This document shows, in pieces, positions 1 through 5,357 of a stretch of 5,357 bases of DNA (position 1 is the first letter of the stretch; each line of letters opens with the position of its first letter). Source of the stretch: Hyphomicrobiales bacterium (GTDB lineage Bacteria; Pseudomonadota; Alphaproteobacteria; Rhodobacterales; Rhodobacteraceae); contig PWLT01000375.1 of the NCBI GenBank assembly GCA_003558415.1, positions 1 through 5,357 of the forward strand, written 5' to 3'. A program made the translations under genes and the position numbers. The notes under the pieces are model-generated. The model worked only from the letters and a program-made list of their open reading frames with translations, was not told the DNA's origin and searched no databases.

Positions 1-417
1 CGCGACAGGCTGGTGCCGATCAATCGCAAATGGAACATCGAGACGTTGCTGGGGGCGCTGCGTGACTATCCGCGCCTGTCGAATTCCGAGCGCATCACCT
101 TCGAGTATGTGATGCTCAAGGGCGTGAACGACTCGGATGCCGATGCGCGGCGGCTGGTCAAGCTGATCGCCGGCATCCCGGCCAAGATCAACCTGATCCC
201 TTTCAATGAGTGGCCCGGCGCGCCCTATGAGCGTTCCGACTGGGAGCGGATCGAGGCGTTCGCCGATATCGTCCACAAGGCCGGCTATGCGAGCCCCATC
301 CGCACCCCGCGCGGCGAGGATATCATGGCCGCTTGCGGGCAGCTCAAGTCGGAGACGCAGCGCGGCCGCAAGAGCCGCACCGAGATTTCGGCAGAGGCCG
401 GGATCACGGGTACCTGA
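1..417 (+). CDS. rlmN: RlmN, dual-specificity 23S rRNA/tRNA adenine-C2 methyltransferase (3' part only)
   Basis: C-terminal 138 residues of a radical-SAM RNA methyltransferase; the frame is open at base 1, so the start and the CxxxC cluster motif lie outside the window. By family knowledge RlmN makes 2-methyladenosine at A2503 of 23S rRNA and A37 of some tRNAs, in the cytoplasm, by a two-cysteine ping-pong mechanism. Seen here: the LVPINRKW motif at the edge, [14 protein letters not shown], then [15 protein letters not shown] (AdoMet-site region), then [13 protein letters not shown]. The Cys in AACGQ (visible residue 112, bases 334-336) matches the methyl-carrying catalytic cysteine (Cys355 in E. 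coli). About 25 polar residues follow, ending at TGA 415-417. The GTG at 13 is internal to the LVPINRK motif, not a start. The gene converges with the response regulator gene, with 93 bp between stops. RlmN is favoured over Cfr because of overall motif match and chromosomal-looking context. Confidence 0.95.
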   Translation, partial: RDRLVPINRKWNIETLLGALRDYPRLSNSERITFEYVMLKGVNDSDADARRLVKLIAGIPAKINLIPFNEWPGAPYERSDWERIEAFADIVHKAGYASPIRTPRGEDIMAACGQLKSETQRGRKSRTEISAEAGITGT

Positions 418-445
418 ACGGCGAAACCGAGCGGTGCGTGTCATC

Positions 446-471
446 CTGGGAGCGCCTCATGGCGTGGCCAG
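446..471 (+). terminator. Imperfect hairpin between convergent genes, possible rlmN terminator
   Basis: Outer stem CTGG/CCAG (446-449 with 468-471), a 2x2 internal mismatch, then inner stem GCGCC/GGCGT (452-456 with 461-465, one G-U pair on the + strand) around a TCAT loop. It begins 29 bases after the rlmN stop. No T-tract follows, so as an intrinsic terminator it is weak. On the - strand the wobble becomes an A-C mismatch, so it suits rlmN better than the opposing gene. Nothing else stands out in the 93-bp gap. Confidence 0.3.
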
Positions 472-510
472 GGCAGGGCATTCATCCGCCCGATGCGCGG
501 CGCGCGCCCT

Positions 511-1251
511 TCACCGCGTGAAGCTGTAACCCACGCCATGCACCGTGCGGATGAAGTTGCGCCCGTCCTCGACCCCGCGCCCGAGCTTTCGGCGCAGGCG
601 GCTGACGAGCCCGTCGACGGCGCGGTCGTAGCTTTCCCACTCGCGCCCCTTCACCGCGTTCATGATCTGGTCGCGATTGAGGACCTGGCCGCGGCGCTTG
701 AGAAGCTCGGCGAGCAGATCGAATTCCGCTGCGGTCAACTCGATCTCTTCGCCATCGGGGGCGTGCAATGTCCGCGAGCCGATGCCGAGGCTGAAGCCCT
801 CGAAGGTGTAATCGGCCTGGCGCCCCGGCAGGGCGTCGCCCGCGTCAGCCGGCCCTGTCGGGGCATCCTCGGAATTGGCGCTCGGGCGCATGGTGCGCCG
901 GTACACCGCGTTCACACGGGCGCAGAGTTCGCGGATGCGGAAAGGTTTGGTGATGTAGTCGTCAGCGCCGATTTCGAGGCCGACCACATGATCGGTCTCG
1001 CTTGACCGGCCGGTGAGAATGATGATGCCCTTTTCGGTCTCGCGGCGCAATTCCTTGATCAGCGTAAAGCCGTTTCCGTCGGGCAGGGAGACGTCGACCA
1101 GGTAAAGATCGACCTCTTCCTGCGCGTTCGCGCGCCGGAATTCCTCTGCCGATGTCGCGGTGATCACATTATAGCCTTCGGCCCCGAGCGCGATCGTTAG
1201 GATGCCGAGTATCTCGGACTCGTCATCAACGGCCAGGAGTGTCGGCTTCAT
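511..1251 (-). CDS. OmpR/PhoB-family two-component response regulator (receiver plus winged helix)
   Basis: A 246-residue cytoplasmic transcription regulator, typical length for the family. The receiver domain (about 4-120) has the acidic pair D9/D10 in AVDDE, phospho-acceptor D53 in LVDVSLPDG, T80 in ILTGR and K102 in ITKPF, so it should be phosphorylatable. A polar, Ala/Pro/Asp-rich linker (about 121-148) leads to a winged helix-turn-helix domain (about 150-244) with ELTAAEFDLL, the putative recognition helix YDRAVDGLVSRLRRKL (208-223), and the C-terminal hairpin FIRTVHGVGYSF. I chose ATG at 1249-1251 because it places the receiver strand right at the N-terminus. An in-frame GTG at 1282-1284 would add 11 residues unlike a receiver domain. 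The ribosome site for the ATG is weak (GGA at 1259-1261, 7-base spacer). It converges with rlmN. The large kinase upstream on the same strand is a candidate partner. Target genes cannot be inferred, so no symbol is given. Confidence 0.93.
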   Translation of the reverse strand: MKPTLLAVDDESEILGILTIALGAEGYNVITATSAEEFRRANAQEEVDLYLVDVSLPDGNGFTLIKELRRETEKGIIILTGRSSETDHVVGLEIGADDYITKPFRIRELCARVNAVYRRTMRPSANSEDAPTGPADAGDALPGRQADYTFEGFSLGIGSRTLHAPDGEEIELTAAEFDLLAELLKRRGQVLNRDQIMNAVKGREWESYDRAVDGLVSRLRRKLGRGVEDGRNFIRTVHGVGYSFTR

Positions 1252-1284
1252 GGGGGTGTCCAAGCTGATTCGTGTCCACCCCAC
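1252..1284 (-). promoter_or_regulatory. Repeat-bearing leader just upstream of the response regulator start
   Basis: On the - strand, two exact copies of TGGACAC (1272-1278 and 1256-1262) lie 16 bp apart. A 6-bp inverted repeat GGGGTG/CACCCC (1277-1282 with 1253-1258) ends two bases before the ATG and encloses the weak GGA ribosome site. OmpR-family regulators often bind direct repeats near their own promoter, so this could be an autoregulatory operator. As RNA, the inverted repeat could hinder initiation. Both readings are inference. Elements this short can arise by chance in GC-rich DNA. I find no convincing -35/-10 pair; CATATC (1284-1289, - strand) is the only -10-like hexamer. Confidence 0.3.
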
Positions 1285-1311
1285 GATATGCGAAAGTCAT
1301 GTTCTTGGAAA

Positions 1312-1336
1312 GCACACGCTCCGCGCGAGCGCGTGC
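1312..1336 (-). terminator. GC-rich hairpin after the membrane protein gene, probable terminator
   Basis: Nine-base arms 1312-1320 and 1328-1336 enclose a 7-base loop. On the - strand transcript all nine positions pair (one G-U). On the + strand the same position is an A-C mismatch, so the structure favours - strand transcription. It is followed on the - strand by TTTCC, a short U-run, and preceded by AAAACTT. It starts 39 bases past the stop of the two-helix membrane protein and lies about 60 bases before the response regulator start. This suggests the two genes are transcribed separately, though the hairpin could instead be an operator-like palindrome. Confidence 0.5.
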
Positions 1337-1375
1337 AAGTTTTGCCTGCTCCGACGCACCGGCAAGCCTGTCGGC

Positions 1376-1867
1376 TTACCGCTGATCGTGGATCGACCCG
1401 ACGGGCCGTGCCACGCAGTCTTCCTGCCAGGTTGCGGGATGGGGCCGCCTGCGCGAGGTGGAGGTGCGCGCATGCTGCGGGGCCATCCGCCGCATCTCCT
1501 CCGGTGCGGGTTCCGGCGCGGCCGGGGGGGCATGCCAGGTCGCCCCGTTCGAGCGCAGCAGGACAAGCGCGATCAGGATCGCGTAGGTCGCGCTGCCGAC
1601 GAGCGTGTAGGCGAGAAGAGACGTATCCAGCCCCTGTCCGGTGACGAGACCGCCCAGAAACGCCAGGAACCCGAACAGGGTCGCGGGGATGAGGGCTGCG
1701 AATGCGGGCGCCGCAGCATTGGCATGATCAGCCTGCCGGGCACGGCCCTGCACCGGCTCCGCCGCGCTGTGGCCTGCGGTCGCGGCCTGGTCCCAGGGCC
1801 CTTTCGCATGCGTGAGCGCGTGGCCGCGTGCGGTGTCGGCATCCATGACGGGCGATTCTGACCTCAT
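1376..1867 (-). CDS. Small two-helix inner-membrane protein of unknown function
   Basis: A predicted 163-residue protein I do not recognise. Three parts are visible: a hydrophilic N-terminal region (1-52) with His, Ala and acidic residues; two hydrophobic helices at about 55-77 (FAALIPATLFGFLAFLGG) and 84-104 (LLAYTLVGSATYAILIALVL) joined by a short GQGLDTS turn; and a C-terminal tail (105-163) that begins Pro/Ala-rich (APPAAPEPAPEE) and becomes Arg-rich. The helical hairpin with basic residues after helix 2 suggests both ends face the cytoplasm. I chose ATG at 1865-1867 because AGGGGA (1875-1880) sits 7 bases upstream; an alternative TTG at 1871-1873 would be too close to that site. There is no signal peptide or catalytic motif. 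The tail has low-complexity character and could be poorly conserved. The gene lies between a sensor kinase and a response regulator on the same strand, with a possible terminator on each side, so a signalling role is only suggested by position. Confidence 0.7.
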   Translation of the reverse strand: MRSESPVMDADTARGHALTHAKGPWDQAATAGHSAAEPVQGRARQADHANAAAPAFAALIPATLFGFLAFLGGLVTGQGLDTSLLAYTLVGSATYAILIALVLLRSNGATWHAPPAAPEPAPEEMRRMAPQHARTSTSRRRPHPATWQEDCVARPVGSIHDQR

Positions 1868-1874
1868 CGTCAAT

Positions 1875-1880
1875 TCCCCT
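1875..1880 (-). promoter_or_regulatory. Ribosome binding site that fixes the membrane protein start
   Basis: AGGGGA on the - strand, with a 7-base spacer to ATG 1865-1867. This is the clearest ribosome site in the window. It decides against the TTG at 1871-1873, which would have a 1-base spacer, and against the internal ATG at 1844-1846. Confidence 0.7.
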
Positions 1881-2056
1881 GAACCTTCCGGAGATCACCC
1901 CGGAGTTACCTCGCCCCCGATAGTGGTGTGGCAGATTGCGCCTCGTCAGTCCTCACAGAGCGGTGCGAGAGACTTGCAAAATTGTCGCCGAATTGGAGGG
2001 ATTTGTATTTTTTCCTGAAACCGATGCCATTTACGGTCACGGAGTCGTCATCTGAA
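1881..2056 (-). promoter_or_regulatory. Non-coding leader and likely promoter region of the membrane protein gene
   Basis: Gap between the kinase hairpin and the membrane protein ribosome site. Two features stand out. First, CCGGAG (+ strand) occurs at 1888-1893 and 1900-1905, 12 bp apart and inside a longer imperfect repeat, just upstream of the ribosome site. Second, bases 1971-2040 are only about 43% GC, with T6 at 2008-2013, against a much GC-richer surrounding. An AT-rich stretch upstream of a gene in a GC-rich genome is where a promoter would be expected, but I could not match a credible -35/-10 pair or an EcfG-type GGAAC/GTT promoter. Short open frames here look like chance. Confidence 0.35.
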
Positions 2057-2077
2057 GCCGGGCCTGCCCCGCCCGGC
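2057..2077 (-). terminator. GC hairpin just past the kinase stop, candidate terminator
   Basis: Perfect 7-bp arms GCCGGGC (2057-2063) and GCCCGGC (2071-2077) around a 7-base loop, beginning 17 bases after the kinase stop codon on the - strand. The following bases TTCAGATG contain only a weak U component, so termination may be inefficient or Rho-assisted. A third GCCGGGC-type segment closer to the stop could form a competing fold. Confidence 0.5.
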
Positions 2078-2094
2078 ACTCGGTGCGCCCGGCG

Positions 2095-5000
2095 TCAAGC
2101 GTCCAGGATATGGCGCAGCTTGGCAGCCAGTTCGGAGCGGCGATAGGGCTTGCTGAGCAGCTCCACCCCGGGATCAAGCCGACCGTGATGGACGATGGCG
2201 TCTTCCGTGTATCCAGAGGTGTAGAGCACCCGGATATCGGGGCGCCTGCGCAACGCCTCTTCGGCAAGCTCTCGCCCGTTCAACCCGCCGGGCATGACGA
2301 CATCGGTGAACAAGAGCGCGATCTTCGGCTCGCGTTGGAGGATTTCCAGCGCCTCCCGCCCGTCCTGGGCGCTGCTGACGGTATAGCCCAGCCCGCCGAG
2401 CAGCGACGTGACATGGGCGCGCACCAGCGTGTCATCCTCGACGACGAGGATGTGCTCGCTGCCGCCGACGGCCTCGTCCTGCGGCTCGGAGGCGGTATGC
2501 TCGGACGCGGCGCAAAGCGCCCTTGGAAAGTAGAGCCGAACCGCCGTGCCCTCGCCGGGTTCGGAATACACCTTGATATGCCCGCCCGACTGCTTGACGA
2601 AGCCGTAGACCATGCTCAGCCCCAGGCCGTTGCCCTTGCCTTCCTCCTTGGTGGTGAAGAAGGGCTCGAAGGCGCGTTCGGCGGTTTCGGCGTCCATGCC
2701 CGTCCCCGTGTCCGTCACCGTGACGCGCACATAATGCCCGGCAAGCACCTCCTCATGCGCTGTGGCATATTGCTGATCGAGTTGCGCGTTGGCCGTCTCG
2801 ATCGTGATCTTGCCGCCGCGGGGCATGGAATCGCGCGCGTTGAGCGCGAGGTTGAGCAGCGCCACCTCGAACTGGCCCGGATCGATTTCGGTGGTCCACA
2901 GCCCCTCGCCGCCTGCCAACTCGATTTCCATGTTGGCACTCAGGGTGCGTTGCAGCATGGCGTCCATGGAGGAGACCAGCTGGTTGAGATCCACCGGTTT
3001 GGGATCGAGCGGCTGGCGCCGCGAGAAGGCCAGCAGGCGCCGGGTCAGCTCCGCGCCCCGCTCGGCGGCGGAGGCCGTCACCTCGGCCATCTGGCGCAGC
3101 GGCTGCTGATCGGGCAGCTGCTCGATGAGCAACTCGGCGTTTCCAAGGATGATTGTCAGCAGGTTGTTGAAATCATGGGCAACCCCGCCGGTAAGCTGCC
3201 CGACCGCCGCGAGCTTTTGCGACTGGCGCTCGCGCGCCTGCGCCTCGCGCTTGTCGGTGATGTCGATCATGCTGCCAAGCATGCGCACCGCGCGTCCCTG
3301 GCCGTCGCGGATGACATATCCCCGGTCCTGCACCTGGGCGTACCCCCCCTGCGCGCGCAGGAAGCGGTATTCGTCCTCCCAGTTGACCCCCCCTCCCTCG
3401 ATCACCCCGCGGATGCCCGCGAGCACCCTCTCATGGTCCGATGGATGGATGCGTCCTGTCCAGGATGACGAATCGGCTTCGACCTCCTGCGGCGCGTGCC
3501 CGAAGAAGGGCTCGACATCGTCATTCCAGTGGAACCTGTCAGTGTCGAATTCCCACTCCCATATCACGTCATTGGTCGCGCGCGCGACGATCCGGAACCG
3601 CTCCTCGGTGATGCGCAGCGCCTCCTCTGCCGCCTTGCGGTCGCTGATGTCGCGCTCGACCGAAACCCAATGGGTCTGTTTGCCGGAGGCGTCGAAGACC
3701 GGCGAGATGTTCATCTCAAGCCAGAACTCCTCGCCCGCCTTGGTGTAGTTGATCACCTCCGCCTGAACGGGCTGCCAGCGCCGCAGCGCCTTGCCGACGC
3801 GGTCGAGCACGTCGCGTTGCGTGCGCGGCCCCTGCAGGATGCGCGGCGTGGCCCCGATGGCTTGCTCCCTGCTGTACCCCGTATGACGGGTGAAGGCGTC
3901 GTTGACATAGACGATCGGGGGGCCGTGCGGTGCGTCGAGCGGTTCGGCCTCGGTGATCAGCAGGATATCATCCATGCGCGCAACGGCGGTCTCCAGCAGA
4001 CGAAGCTGCGTCTGGTCGGCGCGCTCGCGCGTGACATCGCGGAAATACACGGCGAGCCCGTCATGCGAGGGGTACGCGCTGACCTGGAACCAGCGATTCA
4101 TCGGAGGATAATATTCGGTGAAGCGCACGGTGATGCGCTCGCGCACGGCGCGCTCGTACTCGTTCTGGAAGACCGTGCCGCGCGCGGCGGGAAACGCCTC
4201 CCAGATGTTCCTGCCAAGCAGGTCCTCGCGCCGGCCCTCGATCAGGGTTTCCGCCTGATGGTTGAGGTAGCCGAAGCGCCAGTCGTGATCGAGGATCAGG
4301 AACCCGTCATTGATGCTTTCCAGCGTCTCGGCCAGCTTTTGCGACAGGTTCAGCGACTCCTCGCGCGCCGCGACCCAGTCGGTGATGTCCTGAAACGCGC
4401 CGCGCATGAGGGTTATGTTGCCGTCCGGATCGGGAACCGGCTCGCCGGCTGTACGCACCCAGCGCCGCGCGCCCTGGGCGGTGACGATCTGCAGCACCTC
4501 GTCGAAGGGCTCGCCGCGTTCGCGGCAGGCCGTGACGCAGGCCGTGATCCGGTCGCGATGTTCGGGCACATAATAGCCGATCGCCTGCTCCATGGTTGGC
4601 TCGAACTCCGGGCCCTCCCCGTGGATCGCGGCGGTCTCCGCGCTCCAGTAGATTCGATCCTTGCCGAAATCGACCTGCCAGCCGCCGAGTTTGCCCACCT
4701 TTCCGGCGATGCGCATGAGTTCGGAGGTGCGCGACAGCCGCTCATTGGTTTCGATCTCATCGGTCGTGTCCTGCCAGACCCCCGCGAGGCTGCGCTCCGT
4801 GCCCGTCTCCAGCACCTCGCCGACGCAATGGAAATGTCTCGCGCCTATGCCATCGGGTCGGGCGATACGCCCCCGGAAGTCGATCATGCTGGCCTGTGCC
4901 GCTTGAACCCTGGCGACCTGCTCGCGCATTTCCTCGCGGTCGTCGGGGTGCACAAGGCGCAGGAAACTGTCGAAATCGGCTCCGAACGCCTCGCGCGTCA

Positions 5001-5357
5001 TGCCGAGGATCTCGAGCGCGCCATCACTTACGCGCAGGGCACCGGTGTCGATGTCCAGATTCCATGTGCCGATCTTGAGCAGCCGTTGCGCCGTGCGCAG
5101 ATGCGACTCCTGCTCCATCAGGCGCGCATTCGCAGATCGCAACTCGGCCGAGCGCAGCAGGATGTCGAGCTCCAGCTGCCCGGTTCGCGAGAGCGCATCG
5201 GAGGACGCGGTCTCGCCCGCTTCGAGGGCCGTGGAAAGGAACTCGGTCACGTCCTCAATGCGGTGGATTATGTATCCTATCTCGCCGCGCGAGTCCTTGA
5301 TCGGCGTGTTGACCGGGGTCCAGTACCGTTCCTCGTGCCCATCCTTGCCGCCGCCCG
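2095..5357 (-). CDS. Multi-PAS hybrid sensor histidine kinase (5' end outside window)
   Basis: 1086 visible residues, open at the right edge. Residue 1 is the codon at 5353-5355. The edge residues ERYWTPVNTPI and IIHRIEDVTEF are the end of a typical PAS domain, so the GTG at 5248-5250 is internal and roughly 100 or more N-terminal residues are missing. Order: PAS end (1-40); helical linker (52-92); PAS at 87-201, 207-327, 340-443, 453-575 (LOV-like) and 583-703; HisKA (711-779) with phospho-His H727 in GGVAHDFNNLL; HATPase (825-946) with N839 in LNARDS, D882 in DTGTGM, the FEPFFTTK box and GNGLGLS; receiver (967-1086) with D974/D975, phospho-acceptor D1018, T1046 and K1069. All catalytic positions are intact. 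By family knowledge such enzymes autophosphorylate on His and pass phosphate to the attached receiver. No membrane segment is visible, suggesting a cytoplasmic sensor. The ligands are unknown. The response regulator at 511-1251 is a possible downstream partner. It ends at TGA 2095-2097, followed by a hairpin. Confidence 0.95.
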   Translation of the reverse strand, partial: GGGKDGHEERYWTPVNTPIKDSRGEIGYIIHRIEDVTEFLSTALEAGETASSDALSRTGQLELDILLRSAELRSANARLMEQESHLRTAQRLLKIGTWNLDIDTGALRVSDGALEILGMTREAFGADFDSFLRLVHPDDREEMREQVARVQAAQASMIDFRGRIARPDGIGARHFHCVGEVLETGTERSLAGVWQDTTDEIETNERLSRTSELMRIAGKVGKLGGWQVDFGKDRIYWSAETAAIHGEGPEFEPTMEQAIGYYVPEHRDRITACVTACRERGEPFDEVLQIVTAQGARRWVRTAGEPVPDPDGNITLMRGAFQDITDWVAAREESLNLSQKLAETLESINDGFLILDHDWRFGYLNHQAETLIEGRREDLLGRNIWEAFPAARGTVFQNEYERAVRERITVRFTEYYPPMNRWFQVSAYPSHDGLAVYFRDVTRERADQTQLRLLETAVARMDDILLITEAEPLDAPHGPPIVYVNDAFTRHTGYSREQAIGATPRILQGPRTQRDVLDRVGKALRRWQPVQAEVINYTKAGEEFWLEMNISPVFDASGKQTHWVSVERDISDRKAAEEALRITEERFRIVARATNDVIWEWEFDTDRFHWNDDVEPFFGHAPQEVEADSSSWTGRIHPSDHERVLAGIRGVIEGGGVNWEDEYRFLRAQGGYAQVQDRGYVIRDGQGRAVRMLGSMIDITDKREAQARERQSQKLAAVGQLTGGVAHDFNNLLTIILGNAELLIEQLPDQQPLRQMAEVTASAAERGAELTRRLLAFSRRQPLDPKPVDLNQLVSSMDAMLQRTLSANMEIELAGGEGLWTTEIDPGQFEVALLNLALNARDSMPRGGKITIETANAQLDQQYATAHEEVLAGHYVRVTVTDTGTGMDAETAERAFEPFFTTKEEGKGNGLGLSMVYGFVKQSGGHIKVYSEPGEGTAVRLYFPRALCAASEHTASEPQDEAVGGSEHILVVEDDTLVRAHVTSLLGGLGYTVSSAQDGREALEILQREPKIALLFTDVVMPGGLNGRELAEEALRRRPDIRVLYTSGYTEDAIVHHGRLDPGVELLSKPYRRSELAAKLRHILDA
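3631..3999 (-). other. LOV-like PAS domain lacking the adduct cysteine (within the kinase)
   Basis: Kinase residues about 453-575. Features shared with LOV domains: IVYVNDAFTRHTGYSREQAIG, then GATPRILQGPRT in the position of the LOV signature GRNCRFLQG, then NYTKAGEEFWLEMNISPVFD. The Arg, Leu, Gln and Gly of the signature are kept, but the flavin-adduct Cys is Pro504 (CCG codon, bases 3844-3846) and the preceding Asn is Thr. By established LOV chemistry a cysteinyl-flavin adduct cannot form here. Whether flavin binds at all is unknown. Such Cys-less relatives are common among bacterial PAS kinases, so this may be an ordinary PAS sensor. Confidence 0.7.

Noticed and set aside
206..529. Second-frame open frame inside and past rlmN
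   Set aside because: Arg/Ala/Ser-rich translation with no motif. The overlapping frame encodes the conserved RlmN motifs.
493..1005. 170-residue open frame on the + strand, opposite the response regulator
   Set aside because: Antisense to a complete OmpR-family gene, with no protein family features of its own.
1282..1284. GTG as the response regulator start
   Set aside because: It would add 11 residues unlike a receiver N-terminus, with no ribosome site in front. The ATG at 1249-1251 fits the family.
1202..1861. 219-residue open frame on the + strand, opposite the membrane protein and the regulator start
   Set aside because: Arg/Gly/Cys-rich composition typical of a chance GC-rich frame. 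The opposite strand has a clear ribosome site and two coherent hydrophobic helices.
1868..2094. Small protein genes in the 227-bp gap
   Set aside because: The short + strand frames have no ribosome site, no family features, and run into antisense of known genes.
2083..3468. 461-residue open frame on the + strand, opposite the kinase
   Set aside because: It lies antisense to the HisKA, HATPase and receiver domains, whose motifs are intact. Long antisense frames are expected opposite G/C-ending codons, and its translation shows no recognisable domain.
3125..3748. 207-residue open frame on the + strand within the kinase region
   Set aside because: Ser/Arg-rich shadow frame antisense to the HisKA and PAS domains.
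5248..5250. GTG as the kinase start codon
   Set aside because: The 35 upstream in-frame codons to the window edge encode a recognisable PAS terminus, and the GTG encodes the Val of EDVTEF.

Overview
This is a GC-rich window with strongly G/C-ending codons. The protein sequences look alphaproteobacterial, probably Rhodobacteraceae or a close relative. That placement rests on protein style and composition, not on a search. The window holds four protein genes, two of them cut by its edges. I see no tRNA, rRNA, CRISPR array, insertion sequence or other mobile element.

Layout: at the left edge, the 3' part of rlmN (23S rRNA/tRNA adenine-C2 methyltransferase) runs on the + strand and stops at 417. 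The other three genes are on the - strand. Read in their own direction from the right edge they are: (1) a very large PAS-rich hybrid sensor histidine kinase (5357 to 2095), whose true start lies beyond the window because the frame is open to the edge and the edge residues form the end of a further PAS domain; (2) a small two-helix membrane protein of unknown function (1867 to 1376); (3) an OmpR/PhoB-type response regulator (1251 to 511), convergent with rlmN. The gaps are short: 93 bp (418-510), 124 bp (1252-1375) and 227 bp (1868-2094). Each contains a GC-rich hairpin that could be a terminator, so the three - strand genes may be separate transcription units despite sharing direction.

How they may work together: the kinase carries at least six PAS units, then HisKA, HATPase and a receiver domain, with all catalytic residues present and no visible membrane segment. 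It should be a cytoplasmic integrator of several cues. Its fourth visible-complete PAS unit resembles a LOV domain but has proline where the photoactive cysteine would be. The response regulator has a complete receiver and a winged-helix DNA-binding domain, and is a possible but unproven output partner. The membrane protein between them has no recognisable family and could be an accessory factor or an unrelated neighbour. The most interesting points are the Cys-less LOV-like domain, the unknown membrane protein, and the repeat/hairpin-rich leader just before the response regulator. I did not find strong evidence of an entirely new system.
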